The notes beneath the pieces were generated by a model. That model saw only the letters and a list, made by a program, of their open reading frames with translations, was not told where the DNA came from and did no database searches. This document shows, one piece after another, positions 5,342-7,536 of a DNA stretch of 7,536 bases (the stretch's first letter is position 1; the number at the start of each line of letters is the position of its first letter). The position numbers were made by a program, and so were the translations under genes. Source of the stretch: Flavobacterium psychrophilum (GTDB lineage Bacteria; Bacteroidota; Bacteroidia; Flavobacteriales; Flavobacteriaceae); the NCBI GenBank assembly GCA_003243255.1, contig QFQM01000206.1:1-7536 (forward strand), read 5' to 3'.

Positions 5342-7536
5342 TGATAATTATAAACACATTAGATAGCACAGCGTTCTCACTTAACGGAACTCGTTATGTG
5401 AAAAACTTTTATGCAATGCCAGCAGGTCAAACGCATATCGCTATCTATAACAGCTACGATACCAAGTTACAAATACTTCCGTCAACGCACTACACAGAAG
5501 TAAGAGTTGATGGTAATACTTACGGTTCACAGGCATTGCTTATCAATGCGCTAGCAAATGTACTATTTAATAAGGGTGCTTCAAGTTCGGCAATCAACCA
5601 GAATAACGTTGCGGTATTCAACACGAGCATCCAGTACGCATTTACAACACAAAGTAACACACTTACAGCAAACGAGGTTTCTGCAAAAATAAATCTGACT
5701 TATGCTTTTGGTGTAAGTGAGGTTCAAACGCCTTATATATTCCAGTTCGTAAGACCCGCTCAACAGCAGGGTAGCGATACACCTATACAAAAGCTTTATA
5801 AATGGATTTTCACGGGTGGCAAAGGGTCATATGGCCTATTACAAACACCAACAAGCGCAAGTCAATTTAAGCTTCTTGTGGAATCAGTTTTGAATCCTGA
5901 TGATGTTACCAATGATGATACCGCTGTGATTACTTATTTAGGTGAGATTCCTGATGGTGATTACATTGCTGTAGCAAATGAAGCAGAGCATGATTTTTTC
6001 AACACGGAATATACATATTATTTTTCTTATGCCACTAGTGGCGTGCTTTATTACGTTGTGTTTGTGGGTGAGCCAGGTCTCTATGGTGGAGACAATCAAC
6101 AGTTCATTGAAAGCGACTTCATTGATAGTACAAATAGCGATGCGCTGCCATACATTCCGACTTTACAAGAGATAATTACACAAGGCAGTACAGCCACTAC
6201 AAGCAATAATATAAGTTTTAATACAACAGGAGCAGGAAAGCTATTATATGATGGTTCAGAAGTACTTACAATAGTTAATTGCCAGCCAAAGTTCGATACA
6301 AAAGCTGATTTAGTTGATGGTAAAATACCGTCAAGCCAACTACCAGCTTATGTCGATGATGTCTTAGAATTTACAAACTTATCTTCATTCCCTGTAACGG
6401 GTGAAAGTGGTAAAATCTATATTGCTCAAGATTCTAATCTAGCTTACAGATGGAGCGGTTCGGTCTATGCTGTAATCAGCCCAAGTCTTGCTTTAGGTGA
6501 AACTTCTTCTACAGCATATAGGGGTGATAGAGGTAAGATAGCCTATGACCATTCACAAGTAACAGGTAATCCTCATGGAACAACTAAAGGTGATGTTGGT
6601 CTTGGAAACGTTGATAATACAAGTGATATGAATAAACCTGTTTCAACAGCTGTACAAAATGCATTAAACATTAAAGCAAATGATTCAGATGTCTTACATA
6701 AGACAGGAAATGAAAATTTCACAGGAATAAAATCTTTGTCTAATGGAGGTATTGCTTTTGCCTCAGATAATGCATATTTAGCTTGGAGCAATAACTTTGT
6801 TCTTAGGCATGATACTACACTTGGGGGACTTAATCTATTGCATAATGGCGTTGCTGACGGGGTGGTTTTTGTAAAAGATAACCACAATGTTGGAATCGGC
6901 ACAACAAACCCTTCTGTCAAATTACACGTTTCGGGTACTATTTTGTCTGAAAACATAGGCGATGCAACCAAAGGCTATGTGGGTTTATTCCCCACTTCAA
7001 ACCCTGGCGTTGTTATAGCATCTAAAGCAGACAGCTCGTTCCCAATAATACAGTTAGTAGATAATCAAAGGGGTGGTAAGGACTGGAACATTGAAAATGG
7101 AAGAAGTGGCGTTGGAGATTTAGGTTTCTATAACAATGAGACCTCACAAACTGTTACATTTAAGAGTAGTGGTGCGGTTGGAATAGGAACTACAACGCCA
7201 TCATATAAACTTGATGTTGCTGGTAATGCAAGATTTACAAGTACACTAAGGTCAGAAACTGCAATCGATGTTGCGAGTACAAGTAGTATTGGTTTCAACT
7301 CAAATACTTGGACGCTTAACCATGATGGCAGCGGATTAAATTTTACCAGACAAGGTGTAGAGTCTGGAGTTTTATATTTGAAAGACAATACTAATCTTGG
7401 TATTGGTATTACTAACCCTTTATCTAAATTGGATGTTAATGGAAGTATTAGAATTAATGATGCATTTAGAATCAAAAGAAATTCAATAAATGAAACTTGG
7501 GATGCTAAAATTGATGATAATGGTAGTTACACAATA
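5341..7536 (+). CDS. Tail fibre / receptor-binding protein (partial, runs off right edge)
   Basis: The ATG overlaps the preceding TAA (TAATG), and 732 codons stay open to the window end. Residues 1 to about 275 are a beta-rich N-terminal part, probably the virion anchor. LQEIITQGSTATTSNNISF (about 279-297) resembles the 'LQ-V---G-TT-N' start of phage fibre shafts. Residues 391-435 hold the fibre-repeat signature TAYRGDRGKIAYDHS followed by GNPHGTTKGD and GLGNVDNTSDMNKPVS (420-435). Three copies of V/LGIGxTxPxxKLxVxG follow at 517-532, 613-628 and 686-701. Proteins carrying the last repeats usually end in an intramolecular chaperone (peptidase S74, endosialidase type) that folds the trimer and cuts itself off; that end would lie outside this window. 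Host recognition is the inferred role. Confidence 0.85.
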   Translation, partial: MIIINTLDSTAFSLNGTRYVKNFYAMPAGQTHIAIYNSYDTKLQILPSTHYTEVRVDGNTYGSQALLINALANVLFNKGASSSAINQNNVAVFNTSIQYAFTTQSNTLTANEVSAKINLTYAFGVSEVQTPYIFQFVRPAQQQGSDTPIQKLYKWIFTGGKGSYGLLQTPTSASQFKLLVESVLNPDDVTNDDTAVITYLGEIPDGDYIAVANEAEHDFFNTEYTYYFSYATSGVLYYVVFVGEPGLYGGDNQQFIESDFIDSTNSDALPYIPTLQEIITQGSTATTSNNISFNTTGAGKLLYDGSEVLTIVNCQPKFDTKADLVDGKIPSSQLPAYVDDVLEFTNLSSFPVTGESGKIYIAQDSNLAYRWSGSVYAVISPSLALGETSSTAYRGDRGKIAYDHSQVTGNPHGTTKGDVGLGNVDNTSDMNKPVSTAVQNALNIKANDSDVLHKTGNENFTGIKSLSNGGIAFASDNAYLAWSNNFVLRHDTTLGGLNLLHNGVADGVVFVKDNHNVGIGTTNPSVKLHVSGTILSENIGDATKGYVGLFPTSNPGVVIASKADSSFPIIQLVDNQRGGKDWNIENGRSGVGDLGFYNNETSQTVTFKSSGAVGIGTTTPSYKLDVAGNARFTSTLRSETAIDVASTSSIGFNSNTWTLNHDGSGLNFTRQGVESGVLYLKDNTNLGIGITNPLSKLDVNGSIRINDAFRIKRNSINETWDAKIDDNGSYTI
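6511..6645 (+). other. Phage tail fibre repeat signature (AYRGDRG...GLGNVDNTSD)
   Basis: Fibre residues 391-435 contain TAYRGDRGKIAYDHS, GNPHGTT and GLGNVDNTSDMNKPVS in the order seen in many phage and prophage tail fibres (phage tail fibre repeat type, whose hallmark is GLGNVDNTSD--KPVS). In other phages this module is often repeated and recombines between fibres; only one copy is visible here. Confidence 0.8.
6889..6936 (+). repeat. Fibre GIGTTNP repeat, copy 1
   Basis: Encodes VGIGTTNPSVKLHVSG (fibre residues 517-532), preceded by the typical lead VKDNHN. This is the first of three 16-residue units, and it begins 96 residues before the next. Confidence 0.75.
7177..7224 (+). repeat. Fibre GIGTTTP repeat, copy 2
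   Basis: Encodes VGIGTTTPSYKLDVAG (fibre residues 613-628), followed by NARF, the usual continuation in fibres of this type. It begins 73 residues before copy 3. The DNA of the copies differs, so the repeat is conserved at protein level. Confidence 0.75.
7396..7443 (+). repeat. Fibre GIGITNP repeat, copy 3
   Basis: Encodes LGIGITNPLSKLDVNG (fibre residues 686-701), preceded by LYLKDNTN, which parallels the lead VFVKDNHN before copy 1. The frame continues to the window edge, so more copies may follow. Confidence 0.75.

Noticed and set aside
6573..7475. Two minus-strand frames (132 and 115 codons) under the fibre
   Set aside because: They mirror the fibre's repetitive Gly/Asn/Thr codons and lie opposite a continuous, recognisable fibre frame.
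1..7536. tRNA genes, CRISPR arrays, insertion sequences, reverse-transcriptase (DGR) parts
   Set aside because: I looked for cloverleaf-like, regularly spaced repeat, terminal inverted repeat and template-repeat patterns and saw none that would support such a feature.

Overview
The window is part of a tailed-phage (or prophage) virion-structure module: head maturation protease/scaffold, major capsid protein, a likely virion protein, portal, a probable head-tail connector and the first 732 codons of a tail fibre that runs off the right edge. The DNA is AT-rich. None of the starts is preceded by a convincing Shine-Dalgarno sequence; the leaders are A/T-rich instead. Together with the flavour of the portal, connector and fibre proteins, this points to a phage of a Bacteroidetes host (a Flavobacterium/Bacteroides-like group). 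That assignment is an inference. No integrase, attachment site, repressor or host gene is visible, so lytic and lysogenic states cannot be told apart.

Layout. Positions 1-110 hold the last 35 codons of an unidentified gene. Positions 122-481 carry a 119-codon ORF on the opposite strand, the only plausible minus-strand gene, with no recognisable function. It is separated from the head genes by an 85-base divergent intergenic region rich in TGTAAA/TTTACA half-sites. From 567 all convincing genes are on the plus strand: ClpP-like protease fused to an acidic coiled-coil scaffold region (567-1739), HK97-fold-type major capsid protein (1770-2690), a 190-residue probable virion protein (2773-3345), an 80-residue protein with an N-terminal CxxC (3428-3670), portal (3670-4839), connector-like protein (4808-5341) and fibre (5341-7536, open).

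The layout suggests two expression blocks. Protease, capsid and the 190-residue protein are followed by a textbook intrinsic terminator at 3372-3408. The 80-residue gene, portal, connector and fibre follow as a tightly packed run with 1-base or 32-base overlaps. Both the capsid/190-residue junction and the terminator junction carry a hairpin immediately followed by the same short inverted repeat, TTCTAACRTTAGAA, just upstream of the next gene. This shared junction element is the least conventional feature.

Working together, the scaffold part of the 567-1739 product should guide assembly of the short capsid protein on the portal, its ClpP-like part should then digest the scaffold, the connector should close the portal for tail attachment, and the fibre should recognise the host. 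The portal lies downstream of the capsid gene, which is not the common terminase-portal-protease-capsid order. I see a diverged but recognisable phage structural cassette, not a clearly new system.
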